From: Pseudobdellovibrionaceae bacterium
GTDB taxonomy: Bacteria > Bdellovibrionota > Bdellovibrionia > Bdellovibrionales > UBA1609
DNA length: 64,000 nt
Reading direction: 5' to 3'
Assembly: GCA_947444305.1 (NCBI GenBank)
Contig: CANEZP010000007.1
Coordinates: 1-64,000 of the forward strand
Shown: positions 52,281 to 61,122 of the stretch, piece by piece
Position numbering within the stretch: position 1 is the first letter of the stretch
How the letters are laid out: each line of letters starts with the position of its first letter
Translations under genes and position numbers: made by a program
Notes under the pieces: model-generated
Databases searched by the model: none
Seen by the model: only the letters and a program-made list of their open reading frames with translations
What the model was told of the DNA's origin: nothing

Positions 52281-53228
52281 TTAAAAGCTAAAACCTAATT
52301 GAACCTTCAACGCCGCCACTTCGGGAATGCGTCTGAAGAACCGCAAGGCATCCTTTGCCTCATCACGGTAATGCTCGTTCGTGGTCGCATCGACGAAAGG
52401 ATGTTTTTGCTGAACGATCCAAACGGGAACGCTGATCGAAATCCAATCTCCGCCCCAGGTGAAGCCGTTCTTAGTTTGCCAGCGGTTACCGATGCCCCAG
52501 CTTACGCCGGCGGTATTTACTTTGAGCAAGTCGACCCGCGAGCGCTGCGGTCCCATGACCGAATCCAGGGCGGCGCTGCCGAGGTGCAGATCCAGTTCGT
52601 TATAGTAAATGCCGGTCACGAAGCTGAAAGAATTTCGGCCACCGAAACTCCGCCAGCTTGCGGACAACCGTTGTTCATCGATCGAACCGAGGTTGATACC
52701 GTAGTAACCGAAGCCGAGTGAGCCGCGCGTGTAGCTCAGCTCGTAAGATGTAGATTCATTTTCATTGTACGAAGCCGTGAACCCATACTTCGTTAGGGTC
52801 CACATTTCGAATAAGGAATAATTTGCGGTCACCGTCCACTTAGTGTTCTGACGGTTCGACCGGGCCGCGCCTAGCGTACGACCAACTGAAGGGGAGATTT
52901 GCGAGACGGGCTCGTTCTCCTCAATGCTAGGCTCATTCAACTTTTTTTCGAATACCGCTTTCGGTGTCTCGGTATCGCCGATTTTATCTTCTTCGGCGGT
53001 CGGCGTTTTCTCGGTCTCGACGGGCTCTGTCGCTTTGTTCGGAGCACGTTCGGCCGGTTTAGCCTTTTTCTTCTCGGCTTTTGCTTCCTTCTTCTTCGCG
53101 ACCCGTTCGGCCGTTTTGCCCTCGGAAGTCGCGACCCCGCGGCCGGCCTCCGACTGCGCGAAGACGGGCGTGCAGGTCTGCAAGCCGATCGTAAGTACCG
53201 CCGTCAAGGCGGGTAAAAGAATTCTCAT
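52281..53228 (-). CDS. Probable outer-membrane beta-barrel protein with Lys/Glu-rich N-terminal linker
   Basis: 315 aa. A signal peptide (to PVFAQ) is followed by ~85 residues rich in Lys, Glu, Ala and Pro. Residues ~130-315 alternate polar and aromatic residues (WTVTANYSLFEMWTLTKYGF, FGYYGINLGS, FSFVTGIYY) and end in VQLGFSF, with the terminal Phe typical of BAM substrates. About eight strands are likely. Its start overlaps the orn stop (ATGA). Confidence 0.7.
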   Translation of the reverse strand: MRILLPALTAVLTIGLQTCTPVFAQSEAGRGVATSEGKTAERVAKKKEAKAEKKKAKPAERAPNKATEPVETEKTPTAEEDKIGDTETPKAVFEKKLNEPSIEENEPVSQISPSVGRTLGAARSNRQNTKWTVTANYSLFEMWTLTKYGFTASYNENESTSYELSYTRGSLGFGYYGINLGSIDEQRLSASWRSFGGRNSFSFVTGIYYNELDLHLGSAALDSVMGPQRSRVDLLKVNTAGVSWGIGNRWQTKNGFTWGGDWISISVPVWIVQQKHPFVDATTNEHYRDEAKDALRFFRRIPEVAALKVQLGFSF

Positions 53229-53776
53229 GTTGTTCCTCGTTTCGGGTCTATATGACTTAGATAGTATTTGAGTTCGTTAATACTTTCATTGATATCGTCG
53301 AGCGCTCGATGCCCATCCTTCTTCTTAAAGCGCAAATTGTACATGCCATTGAACATGACCTTCCATGCCGTCACGTCCATCATGCGGTAGTGCAAAAGTG
53401 CGTCCGTAAGCGGCATGTACTTCTTAAGAAACAACTTGTCCTGGGCGATCGAATTGCCCGCTAAAATGCCCCGGTCCGTGGAAAAATGCGACCGCACGAA
53501 CTTCGCCAACGTTTTGTCCGTTTCCAGCGGATCCATCCCGCCGGGAATCAGCGCCGTGAGGCCGCTCTCGCCGTGGTGGGTGCGATTCCAATCGTCCATC
53601 CCGTCGATAAAATTTTGCGGTTGTTTGATTACGGTATGAAACTGCCCGAGCGGATTAAGCTGCCAGTCGGTCACGATCGCGGCCACCTCAATCGGTACTT
53701 CTTTATCGACATCGAGGCCGGTCATTTCCATATCCAGCCATAATAGCTGCGCGGCGGTGGGGGTCTTCGTACTCAT
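53225..53776 (-). CDS. orn: Oligoribonuclease
   Basis: 183 aa DEDDh exonuclease: LLWLDMEMTGLD (D15, E17), LAGNSIAQDKLFL, and the HRALDDINESI end motif, with YRMMDV between. It degrades 2-5 nt RNAs including pGpG. Unlike the DnaQ-like domain at 1-1223, its motifs are intact. Confidence 0.95.
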   Translation of the reverse strand: MSTKTPTAAQLLWLDMEMTGLDVDKEVPIEVAAIVTDWQLNPLGQFHTVIKQPQNFIDGMDDWNRTHHGESGLTALIPGGMDPLETDKTLAKFVRSHFSTDRGILAGNSIAQDKLFLKKYMPLTDALLHYRMMDVTAWKVMFNGMYNLRFKKKDGHRALDDINESINELKYYLSHIDPKRGTT

Positions 53777-53810
53777 ATTTGCTCCATACTTAGATTCATA
53801 GGCTTATTGT

Positions 53811-54056
53811 CTATTCCATGAAGACGACCATTACGCCGTCGTTTACTTTTCCGTTGTCGAGGCGCTCGGGCTTCCAAGGGTAGTGTGCGAGTTTTAGATA
53901 TTCCACAACCTTCGCTTTGACCGCGCCGGTGCCTTTGCCGGGCATGATGCGCACTTGCTTAGCTGAGGAATGTTTTCCCAAGAAAGCTTCAACGGCATCC
54001 CAAACCTCGTCGGTTTTGTATCCGTGCAAATCGAGAGTAGGGCTCTTCTTGTTCAT
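53811..54056 (-). CDS. Stand-alone Smr-domain protein
   Basis: 81 aa from the ATG at 54056, with GAGG just upstream. It has LDLHGYKTDEVWDAVEAFL and VRIMPGKGTGAVKAKVVEYL, which fit the Smr domain's LDLHG and HGxG-type (here PGKGTG) blocks. Smr domains are nucleases acting on DNA junctions or mRNA during ribosome rescue. The HGxG histidine is replaced by Pro here, so activity may differ. Confidence 0.75.
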   Translation of the reverse strand: MNKKSPTLDLHGYKTDEVWDAVEAFLGKHSSAKQVRIMPGKGTGAVKAKVVEYLKLAHYPWKPERLDNGKVNDGVMVVFME

Positions 54057-54162
54057 ACGCCTCGCTTCCGGCAAAAGAAGAGTTTCAAGTAGACGGCGGG
54101 GAGAGTCAAACAGAGCGTCGCGCGATCACCCCCAGTTGACTGAATCCACCACGCTAGCCACA

Positions 54163-54972
54163 ATGCGTCCACTCGCTCTGGAGGTACATATCGAGCTGTC
54201 ATTGCAAGGTCATTGGGCATTGGTCGGCGGAGCTTCGCAAGGCATCGGCCAGGCGACCGCGCGGGCTTTGGCCGAACAGGGCGCACGCGTAATCCTGATG
54301 TCCAGGCGGAGCGAAGTGCTCGAGCAAGTGCGAAACTCCTTACCGAACCCTACGCAACACCGCACGCTGGCGCTGGATCTTGAACGTCTCGAAGATATTT
54401 CGACTTCCCTTGGCCGGCTCGTCGCCGATATCGGTCACGTCACCATCTGGGTCAACAACACCGGCGGCCCCAAAGCCGGTCCGTTAAGCGAAGCTTCGCC
54501 CGATGAGATGGAGCGCGCATTTCGTGGTCATGTACTTTCCTCGCAAGTCATTTTGCGGGCCCTGCTTCCCGGTATGAAGACCGCGAATTACGGGCGCATC
54601 ATCAACGTGCTTTCGACTTCCGTGCGCATTCCGATACCGAACCTCGGTGTTTCAAACATCGTGCGCGGAGCGATGGCTTCGTGGGCAAAAACTCTTTCGC
54701 TCGAGCTTGGGGCCTCGGGTATTACGGTGAACAATATTTTACCCGGCTTCACCGAAACCCCGCGCCTTGAATCTTTGATCAACGGCGCCGTCGCGAAGAC
54801 GGCCAAATCTGAAGAAGAAGTTCGAAACGAGTGGGTGAAAACCATTCCCGCGGGCCGCATCGGTCTGCCCACCGAGACCGCCGCCGCGATCGCGTTTCTC
54901 GCGTCGCCGGCCGCGGCTTATATTTCGGGCGTAAGCATCCCGGTCGACGGTGGCCGTACGGGATCGTTATGA
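54163..54972 (+). CDS. Short-chain dehydrogenase/reductase with atypical active site
   Basis: 269 aa. Rossmann start WALVGGASQGIGQATARAL, VNNTGGPKAG, and PGFTETPRL are SDR blocks. The usual YxxxK is replaced by SNIVR at the aligned place, which matches a subgroup of SDRs without the canonical tetrad. The ATG at 54163 lacks a ribosome site. A GGAGG at 54180-54184 precedes only an ATC at 54190, exactly where the SDR fold would start, so a rare start is possible. First gene of a coupled operon to 61088; stop overlaps the next start (ATGA). Confidence 0.8.
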   Translation: MRPLALEVHIELSLQGHWALVGGASQGIGQATARALAEQGARVILMSRRSEVLEQVRNSLPNPTQHRTLALDLERLEDISTSLGRLVADIGHVTIWVNNTGGPKAGPLSEASPDEMERAFRGHVLSSQVILRALLPGMKTANYGRIINVLSTSVRIPIPNLGVSNIVRGAMASWAKTLSLELGASGITVNNILPGFTETPRLESLINGAVAKTAKSEEEVRNEWVKTIPAGRIGLPTETAAAIAFLASPAAAYISGVSIPVDGGRTGSL

Positions 54973-56168
54973 AGTTCGACGTTTTCTTTTCGATCTGCCA
55001 AACCGACGTCGATGGCTACATGCCTTCCGAAAAGGTCATGTTCCAAAATTTTTTCGATCAAGTGCTGCTGGCCGATCGCTTAGGATACGGCTGCGCATGG
55101 GTGGCCGAGACTCACTTGTCATGCGAAATTCAAAAAGGTAGCTCGCAGCCGGTGATTCCGCATTTCAAAGGCGAGATCGGTTTAAACACCGATATCCTGC
55201 AGCTCGCGCACGTGATTTTCGCGCAAACAAAAAACATTGAAGTCGGTTCCGCCATCCGCAACATTATGTGCAACGGCGGGCCCATCGCGCACGCCGAAGC
55301 GATCCGCACTTTTTTAACTTTACGTGGTGTCACCCGCGAGCTCACCGGCGATGCCAGGAAGTTGAATATTGGTTTCGCTTCGGGCCGATTTGAGTTTTCG
55401 AACCGTCCTTACGGCGTGAAACCGCGCAACGCGATCGAGCGGGCGGGTTGGCCGGCGGTCAAAGGTAAGATCCTGCTCGAGGCCACCGAAATTTTCCTAC
55501 GTTTATTGAAAGGCGAAAAGCTTGCGCGCAAGGACGTCGCGATGCATGCGCTGACCCGCTCCGACTTCCGCAGTGACGACGAGTGGAACAAAGTGCGCGA
55601 CGTGGCCGGTACCTCACAAAATTCGGTGCCGATCGCGCCCTTCTGGGATTTCGAAAAACTGGGCGTGATTCCGTTCGATGCACCGTTAGATTTATTAACG
55701 CTAACGATCGGCACGCACGACCCTGCTTCGCAAACCTTGGCCAACTCCATCTTGCCTACGGGCGTGTTTAATCTCTCGATCACACCGCCCGAAGTGATTG
55801 AACAAACGCACGAGCGTCTCGCGCGCGATTACAACAAGGCGGGCGGGCCGTGGCGCCGCGACCTGATGCCGCGTACGGCGATGGTCTTCTTAGAGAGCAC
55901 GACCGAAAAAGCGAAAGCCGCCGCCGAAAAAGCCTGGGTCACTTACTGGCATGCGATGGAAGGCACGTTAGACCAAAAGAAAGTCGATCAGGCGGTCAGC
56001 AACACTTTGGCCGGCGACGCAAAAAGCTTAGCCGCGCAAATCCGCGCGAAATATAATCCCGAAGACCGGCTCATGTTGTGGTTCGACTTCAACAATCACG
56101 ACAACGAAGCCGTGAAACGCAGCATGACCGAATTCATGGAAAAGGTCGTGCCCGAGTTGAGGAACTAG
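54969..56168 (+). CDS. Luciferase-like (LLM) flavin-dependent monooxygenase
   Basis: 399 aa TIM-barrel of the bacterial luciferase class: ADRLGYGCAWVAETHL near the N-terminus, VGSAIRNI, and LNIGFASGRFEF. These enzymes use reduced flavin to oxidise a carbonyl, alkane, amine or aromatic. Such a gene is not part of the described 2-aminophenol route, so it may prepare the ring substrate. It has a flavin reductase need that no neighbour obviously meets, unless the SDR does. Confidence 0.85.
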   Translation: MKFDVFFSICQTDVDGYMPSEKVMFQNFFDQVLLADRLGYGCAWVAETHLSCEIQKGSSQPVIPHFKGEIGLNTDILQLAHVIFAQTKNIEVGSAIRNIMCNGGPIAHAEAIRTFLTLRGVTRELTGDARKLNIGFASGRFEFSNRPYGVKPRNAIERAGWPAVKGKILLEATEIFLRLLKGEKLARKDVAMHALTRSDFRSDDEWNKVRDVAGTSQNSVPIAPFWDFEKLGVIPFDAPLDLLTLTIGTHDPASQTLANSILPTGVFNLSITPPEVIEQTHERLARDYNKAGGPWRRDLMPRTAMVFLESTTEKAKAAAEKAWVTYWHAMEGTLDQKKVDQAVSNTLAGDAKSLAAQIRAKYNPEDRLMLWFDFNNHDNEAVKRSMTEFMEKVVPELRN

Positions 56169-56170
56169 TG

Positions 56171-57616
56171 ATGGAAAAGTTAAGGAACTTCATTAACGGT
56201 GAATACGTCGCGCCGATCGAGGGTAAATACCTCGATAAATTAAGCCCGGTCACCGGCAAGAAAATTTATGAACTTCCCGCATCGACGGAGATCGACGTCG
56301 TCAAGGCCATCCAAGCCGCGCAAAATGCGTTTGAGGATTGGTCGGCGTTGAAAGCCGCGGAGCGCTCGCGAATCTTGAATCGCGTGGCCGATATCATCGA
56401 CCGCCGCGCCGATGAACTCGCCGAGGCCGAGAGCCGCGACGTCGGCAAAACGTTAGAACTCGCCAAGAAGCTCGACATGCCCCGCGCCGCTTTGAATTTC
56501 CGTTTCTTCGCGAGCGCGATCATGCACAAGCAAGAGATGGCCACCGACATGGACGGCGAGGCGATCAACTACGTGCTACGCCAACCGGTCGGCGTGGCGG
56601 GCTTGATTTCGCCTTGGAACTTACCGCTATATCTTCTCAGTTGGAAAATCGCGCCGGCCCTCGCTTGCGGCAACACCGTAGTTTGTAAACCGTCTGAATT
56701 TACGTCAAAGACGGCTTTCCTGCTCGGCGAAATTTTAAATGAAGCGGGCGTCCCGAAAGGCGTGTGTAACATAGTTCTTGGTCAAGGCGATCCCGCCGGT
56801 TCGTACCTCGTGCAGCACCCGGGCGTTCCCTTGATCTCGTTCACGGGTGGTACCGCCACCGGCGAAAAGATCCAGAAGCTCGCGGCCCCCGGCGTAAAGA
56901 AACTTTCGCTCGAACTCGGCGGCAAGAACGCGACGATCATCATGAAAGACGTCGATATCGCCAAGATCATCCCGTCGATCGCGCGCGCGAGTTTCTTAAA
57001 CCAGGGCGAGATCTGCCTGTGCGGCTCCAAGATTTTGGTGCAAGACGACATCTACGAAGAGTTTTGCACGCAGCTCGCGAAGTACGTCGACAACATGGTC
57101 GTGGGCGACCCAATGGACCCGAAAACTTTCATGGGGCCGATCGTCTCGAAAACGCAGTACGATAAAGTTTTAGGGATGCTCGAAATCGCCAAGAAAGACG
57201 GCGGCAAGATCATCGCCGGCGGCGTCGTGCCCGAACTTCCGGGCGAACTGAGCGGCGGTTATTTCTTGCGTCCCACGCTCATCAAAGAGCTCACGAACTG
57301 CAGCGAAATCCACCAGACCGAAATCTTCGGTCCCGTCGTGACGATCAATTCATTTAAGTACGCGCACGAAGCGGTGAAGTGGGCCAACAATTCGCCCTAC
57401 GGATTGTCGGCCAGCGTTTGGACCAAAAATCTAAACCAAGCGCACAAGATCGCGGCCGACTTGCGCGTGGGCACCGTTTGGGTCAACACCTGGTTGCAGC
57501 GCGATTTGCGCGTCCCGTTCGGCGGCAGCAAAGCGTCGGGCCTGGGCCGCGAGGGCGGCGACCTCTCCATCGACTTTTACACAGAAACCAAAACCGTCTG
57601 CATCCAGTTGAAATAG
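56171..57616 (+). CDS. amnC: Aldehyde dehydrogenase, muconic-semialdehyde type (AmnC-like)
   Basis: 481 aa, ATG two bases after the preceding stop. ALDH motifs: SPWNLPLYLLSWKIAPALACGN, FTGGTATGEKIQ, LELGGKN and the catalytic-Cys segment FLNQGEICLCGSK, plus C-terminal KASGLGREGGD. The sequence style is that of 2-hydroxymuconic/2-aminomuconic semialdehyde dehydrogenases. In this operon it would oxidise the ring-cleavage aldehyde. The symbol rests on family plus context. Confidence 0.8.
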   Translation: MEKLRNFINGEYVAPIEGKYLDKLSPVTGKKIYELPASTEIDVVKAIQAAQNAFEDWSALKAAERSRILNRVADIIDRRADELAEAESRDVGKTLELAKKLDMPRAALNFRFFASAIMHKQEMATDMDGEAINYVLRQPVGVAGLISPWNLPLYLLSWKIAPALACGNTVVCKPSEFTSKTAFLLGEILNEAGVPKGVCNIVLGQGDPAGSYLVQHPGVPLISFTGGTATGEKIQKLAAPGVKKLSLELGGKNATIIMKDVDIAKIIPSIARASFLNQGEICLCGSKILVQDDIYEEFCTQLAKYVDNMVVGDPMDPKTFMGPIVSKTQYDKVLGMLEIAKKDGGKIIAGGVVPELPGELSGGYFLRPTLIKELTNCSEIHQTEIFGPVVTINSFKYAHEAVKWANNSPYGLSASVWTKNLNQAHKIAADLRVGTVWVNTWLQRDLRVPFGGSKASGLGREGGDLSIDFYTETKTVCIQLK

Positions 57617-57625
57617 GAAGGAAGT

Positions 57626-58507
57626 ATGGCAAAAGGTAAAATCGTCGCCGGAGTTTTGGCTCCGCATCCGCCGCACCTCGTGTACGCCGAAAATCCTCCG
57701 CAGAACGAGCCGAAAGCCGAATGCGGTTGGGAGACTTTGCGCTGGGCTTACGAACGCTTGCGCAGTTCACTCGCGCGCATCGAATACGACGTCATCATCG
57801 TGCAAAGCGCACACTGGCGCACGAACAGCGGAACGCATTTTTTGGGCGTACCGCATTTCAAAGGTTTGTCGGTCGATCCGGTGTTCCCGAATTTGTTCCG
57901 TTACACTTACGATTTAAAAGTCGACGTGCCGCTCGCCGAAGCAATCTGCCAAAAGGCGGAGGCCGCCGGCCTCGCGACCGAGATGATGCGCAACAAAGAT
58001 TACCGCATCGATTACGGCGCGATCGTTTCTTGCCATATGACCAATCCGTCGTGGGACACGCCGATCGTCGGCATTTCAAGCGTGGGTTCGGCCAGGTACT
58101 TCAATATGGATGTCTTGCAAGCGCAGATGTTCAAGCTTGGGCAGGCGACGCGCGAGGCGGTCGAAGCTTCGGGCAAGCGCGCGGTTTTACTGTCGAGCAA
58201 TTCGCTAAGCCACCGGCACTTCACCAAGGAGCCGGCGTTAGTCGAAGACATGAGCTTCGAGCACATCAACAATCACAATCAATATCTCTGGGACATGAAA
58301 ATGATCGATCTCATGAAGCGCGGCAAATCGCGCGAGATGATCGACATCCTGACCGACTTTACCGAACAAGCCAGCGCCGAAACCGACAGCGGCGCGCTTT
58401 CGTGGATGATGTCCGCGATGAATTTTCCCGATTACCCGGCGGAAGTGCACGGCTACGGCACGGTCATCGGCACCGGCAACGCCATCGTGGAATGGAGCCA
58501 GGCGTGA
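57626..58507 (+). CDS. amnB: LigB-type extradiol dioxygenase, catalytic subunit (AmnB-like)
   Basis: 293 aa. It carries HPPH (14-17), SAH (H63) and Glu252 in AETDSG, matching, with a one-residue offset, the Fe(II) ligands I recall for the 2-aminophenol 1,6-dioxygenase beta subunit (His13, His62, Glu251). SHRHF (H196) matches the acid-base His195. It would open the ring of 2-aminophenol or a related aminated/hydroxylated aromatic. The stop overlaps the next start (GTGA). Confidence 0.8.
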   Translation: MAKGKIVAGVLAPHPPHLVYAENPPQNEPKAECGWETLRWAYERLRSSLARIEYDVIIVQSAHWRTNSGTHFLGVPHFKGLSVDPVFPNLFRYTYDLKVDVPLAEAICQKAEAAGLATEMMRNKDYRIDYGAIVSCHMTNPSWDTPIVGISSVGSARYFNMDVLQAQMFKLGQATREAVEASGKRAVLLSSNSLSHRHFTKEPALVEDMSFEHINNHNQYLWDMKMIDLMKRGKSREMIDILTDFTEQASAETDSGALSWMMSAMNFPDYPAEVHGYGTVIGTGNAIVEWSQA

Positions 58508-59547
58508 ATCCCGTAATTAAAGGTTACGTTCTGCCGGGCCTGCCGCATTTGTTGCTTACGCCCGAAGCCAATCCGGGTTGGCAAAAGATCCGCTCGGCGA
58601 TGGATAAAGTGCGCGATGAAATCGCGAAGAGCGAAGCCGACGTTTTGATGATCTACTCGACGTACTGGCCCAGCGTGATCGGACACCAAATCTTGGCGCG
58701 CCCCGAAGCCGAGTGGGTTCACGTCGACGAACAGTTCCACGCGGTGGGATCTATCCCGTACAAGATCAAAGCCGACCGCGAACTCGCTTTAACCTACGTC
58801 GAAATGGCCAAAGCCCGGAACCTGCAAGCGCGCGAAATCAATTACCACGGTTTTCCGATCGACACGGGGAGCGTGGTGGTTTCCAAAATCGTCAATCCCG
58901 ACAACCGGATCCCGTGCGTGGTGGTTTCATCGAACGTTTACTCCGATCGCGCCGAGACGATCGTGCTCGGCAAAGCGGCGCGGGATGCGCTGCTGAAACA
59001 AAAAAAGAAAGCCATCGCGATCGTCGTGACGTCACTCAGTAATCGTATTCACGACAAGGTCACCGCACCCCAAGACGACAAGATCCATTCGCTCAAAGAT
59101 CAAGAATGGAACCAGAAATTTTTAGAGTTCTTGGGCGAAGGCCGCCTCGAGGACGTTTCGCAATTGTCGCGACAGTTTCACAAAGAAGCGCGCGTGCACA
59201 AAGTCGGCAACTTCAAACCGTTTTGGTGGCTCGCCTCGGTCATGGGGCAAAACAATCTCTACGCCGGCAACGTCATGGAATATCAACCGGTTTACGGCAG
59301 CGGCGCCGCGGTCGTTTCGCTTACGCCGTCCTCGAAGGCCGCGCGTGACCTCGAGTTTGACGAAAACGATCCCGAATCTTTCCCGGGCGAACGCAACGTG
59401 CTCGGCGGCGGAGAACCCGCGGCGCATGCCTCGCTCCGTGAGCTCGAAGCCGACGCGGATATCGATGTCGGTGCGGAGATCGGCGCCGACGAGCCCGACG
59501 ATCTCGAAGTGGAAGACGACGCGGGGGCGGGGAGCAACCCCCGATGA
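58504..59547 (+). CDS. amnA: LigB-family non-catalytic dioxygenase subunit (AmnA-like) with acidic tail
   Basis: 347 aa, GTG start in the amnB overlap. Residues ~1-275 resemble the alpha subunit of 2-aminophenol dioxygenase (KGYVLPGLPHLLL, DVLMIYSTYWPSVIG, IVVTSLSNRIH); it keeps the H of LPH but the other iron ligands are not arranged as in the beta subunit. The last ~65 residues, after RDLEFDEND, are strongly acidic (Asp/Glu/Ala/Gly-rich), an extension absent from the family. It ends at an ATGA overlap with the next gene. Confidence 0.75.
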   Translation: MNPVIKGYVLPGLPHLLLTPEANPGWQKIRSAMDKVRDEIAKSEADVLMIYSTYWPSVIGHQILARPEAEWVHVDEQFHAVGSIPYKIKADRELALTYVEMAKARNLQAREINYHGFPIDTGSVVVSKIVNPDNRIPCVVVSSNVYSDRAETIVLGKAARDALLKQKKKAIAIVVTSLSNRIHDKVTAPQDDKIHSLKDQEWNQKFLEFLGEGRLEDVSQLSRQFHKEARVHKVGNFKPFWWLASVMGQNNLYAGNVMEYQPVYGSGAAVVSLTPSSKAARDLEFDENDPESFPGERNVLGGGEPAAHASLRELEADADIDVGAEIGADEPDDLEVEDDAGAGSNPR

Positions 59548-60644
59548 AAAAAGATTTGATCGACGTCAAAGACGTTTACCCCAATGACCCCTTTGGTGAA
59601 AGCACCGAGGGCATTCCCACCGGGCGTGACGTCGAGTGGGAACCGCTCGTCGATTACCGCCGCAACGGCGTCAGCGAAAATACCGTGCACGGCGCGGTGA
59701 GCTGGTATTCGGGCTCGAAGATGATTCACTCCTTCGGCGGCAATGTCTTGTGCTACGGCCGCTCGATGATGAAGCCGTTTTACATTAAAGTATTTAGCGA
59801 AGAGCTTAAAGACGTGACCGACTGGCGCCAAAAAGCGGTCTCGGTTTCTTCGCACAACGGCACCGCCGAACACGTCGAAGTCTCGCAAAGTTTGCTCAGC
59901 GAAAGCGAGTGGGGATTGATGCAAACGCCGCTCGATTTGCCGCTCGTGCAGTTCGGCCGGCAAGTGCGCCGGCCCAGACGATGGTACAACAATTCGTCGG
60001 GCCACCACGCGGCTATTCTTCGCGGCGCACGGCTCAAAGGCTGGAACCGCGCGGGGTACACTCTTCCTTCGCACCAAGTTTTTCAAGAATACCTAAAAGT
60101 CGTACGGCGCTACCTCGGTGAAGATTTTCAGCCTAAGCGCATCGCGCGCGACGGCGACGGTTTGCCCACGGTCGCGATGACGGTCAAAGAATTGGCCGAA
60201 TGCTACGCGGGCCTCGCCAAGAACCGCAACGAAGATTGGATTTGGGAGGCGATGATCCGTTACCCCGACATCGTCGGCGGCTTTAATCGTCTCGACACCA
60301 CGGTCATGAAATCCTGCAACGGCCAAGTGATCGCCAAAGAAGGCGCCGACGGTTTGCTTGGTCTAGGAATCGTGCATCCCGATTTTCCCGAGGGGCTCGG
60401 CGTCGTGATCAAGATCGCCCACGGCTGGAATCCGCAAGCCACCTGGTACGTCGCGCGCGCGATTCTCGGCGTGCTCGGTTTTACATTGCGCAATCCGTAT
60501 CCTTTGCGCCGGCAAAAAGCATTTTTGGTGCCCGGGCTGGTCCCTAAGAATTATTTAGAAAAGTTGCGTGCGATACCGACCTGGGACGAGTGGGATCCCG
60601 ACATCGACCGCTGGTATTTCGATCCGTTCAGCCAACAGTTATAG
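59544..60644 (+). CDS. Asparaginase-II-like amidohydrolase, divergent
   Basis: 366 aa of the rhizobial-type (AnsA/ReAV) asparaginase family. The SxxK pair is S74/K77 in GRSMMKPF, the second serine is S103 in VSSHNG, and the lysine in IAKEGADG is retained. The zinc-binding cysteines of that family are not: the NNCSGKH block reads NNSSGHH (149-155) and DGCG reads DGDG (203-206). So the active-site core remains but the metal site is lost. In this operon it may hydrolyse an amide on the substrate or an intermediate, for example a formamide or carboxamide (inference). Confidence 0.75.
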   Translation: MKKDLIDVKDVYPNDPFGESTEGIPTGRDVEWEPLVDYRRNGVSENTVHGAVSWYSGSKMIHSFGGNVLCYGRSMMKPFYIKVFSEELKDVTDWRQKAVSVSSHNGTAEHVEVSQSLLSESEWGLMQTPLDLPLVQFGRQVRRPRRWYNNSSGHHAAILRGARLKGWNRAGYTLPSHQVFQEYLKVVRRYLGEDFQPKRIARDGDGLPTVAMTVKELAECYAGLAKNRNEDWIWEAMIRYPDIVGGFNRLDTTVMKSCNGQVIAKEGADGLLGLGIVHPDFPEGLGVVIKIAHGWNPQATWYVARAILGVLGFTLRNPYPLRRQKAFLVPGLVPKNYLEKLRAIPTWDEWDPDIDRWYFDPFSQQL

Positions 60645-60674
60645 AGCAACGGCTATTAGCCAAGGAGATTGCAC

Positions 60675-61088
60675 ATGAGCTTCGTATCTGCAAAAGCGCC
60701 CGAGCCCGTCGGCCCTTATCCGCACGCGAAAAAAGTCGGGGATTTTATCTTCGTCAGCGGCATCGGTCCGCGCCAGTTCGGCAAAAAAGAAATTCCGGGC
60801 GTCACCTTAGACGCCGAAGGCCGTTCGAAGTCGCACGATATTATTTTACAAACCAAAGCGACGATCGAAAACATCAAAATGATTCTTGAAGAAATGGGCT
60901 CGAGCCTCGACGACGTCGTCGACGTGACTTGTTTCCTGACCAACCTGAACGCCGACTTCAAAGACTTCAACGAAGTCTACGGCAGCTACTTCGCCAAAAT
61001 CGGCCCGACCCGCACCACGGTCGAAATCACAAAATTACCGACGCCGATCTCCGTCGAATTAAAGGTCATCGCGTACCTCAAAAAATGA
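60675..61088 (+). CDS. amnD: RidA/YjgF-family protein, candidate 2-aminomuconate deaminase (AmnD-like)
   Basis: 137 aa, AAGGAG eight bases before the ATG. RidA motifs: VGPYPHAKKVGDFIFVSGIGP and TKATIENIKMILEEMGSSLDDVVDVTCFLTN (in outline), ending RTTVEITKLPTPISVELKVIA. AmnD of the aminophenol pathway belongs to this family, and its place after ring-cleavage genes fits deamination of 2-aminomuconate. A generic imine deaminase is the alternative. Confidence 0.7.
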   Translation: MSFVSAKAPEPVGPYPHAKKVGDFIFVSGIGPRQFGKKEIPGVTLDAEGRSKSHDIILQTKATIENIKMILEEMGSSLDDVVDVTCFLTNLNADFKDFNEVYGSYFAKIGPTRTTVEITKLPTPISVELKVIAYLKK

Positions 61089-61122
61089 CACCGAGTTTCC
61101 TGTCCGGAAAGGAAATGCTGCG

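Noticed and set aside
57721-58503. Frame continuous with the AmnA-like gene running over amnB in another frame
   Set aside because: The upstream part is Arg-rich out-of-frame reading of amnB; the GTG at 58504 in the stop overlap gives the normal start of the family.
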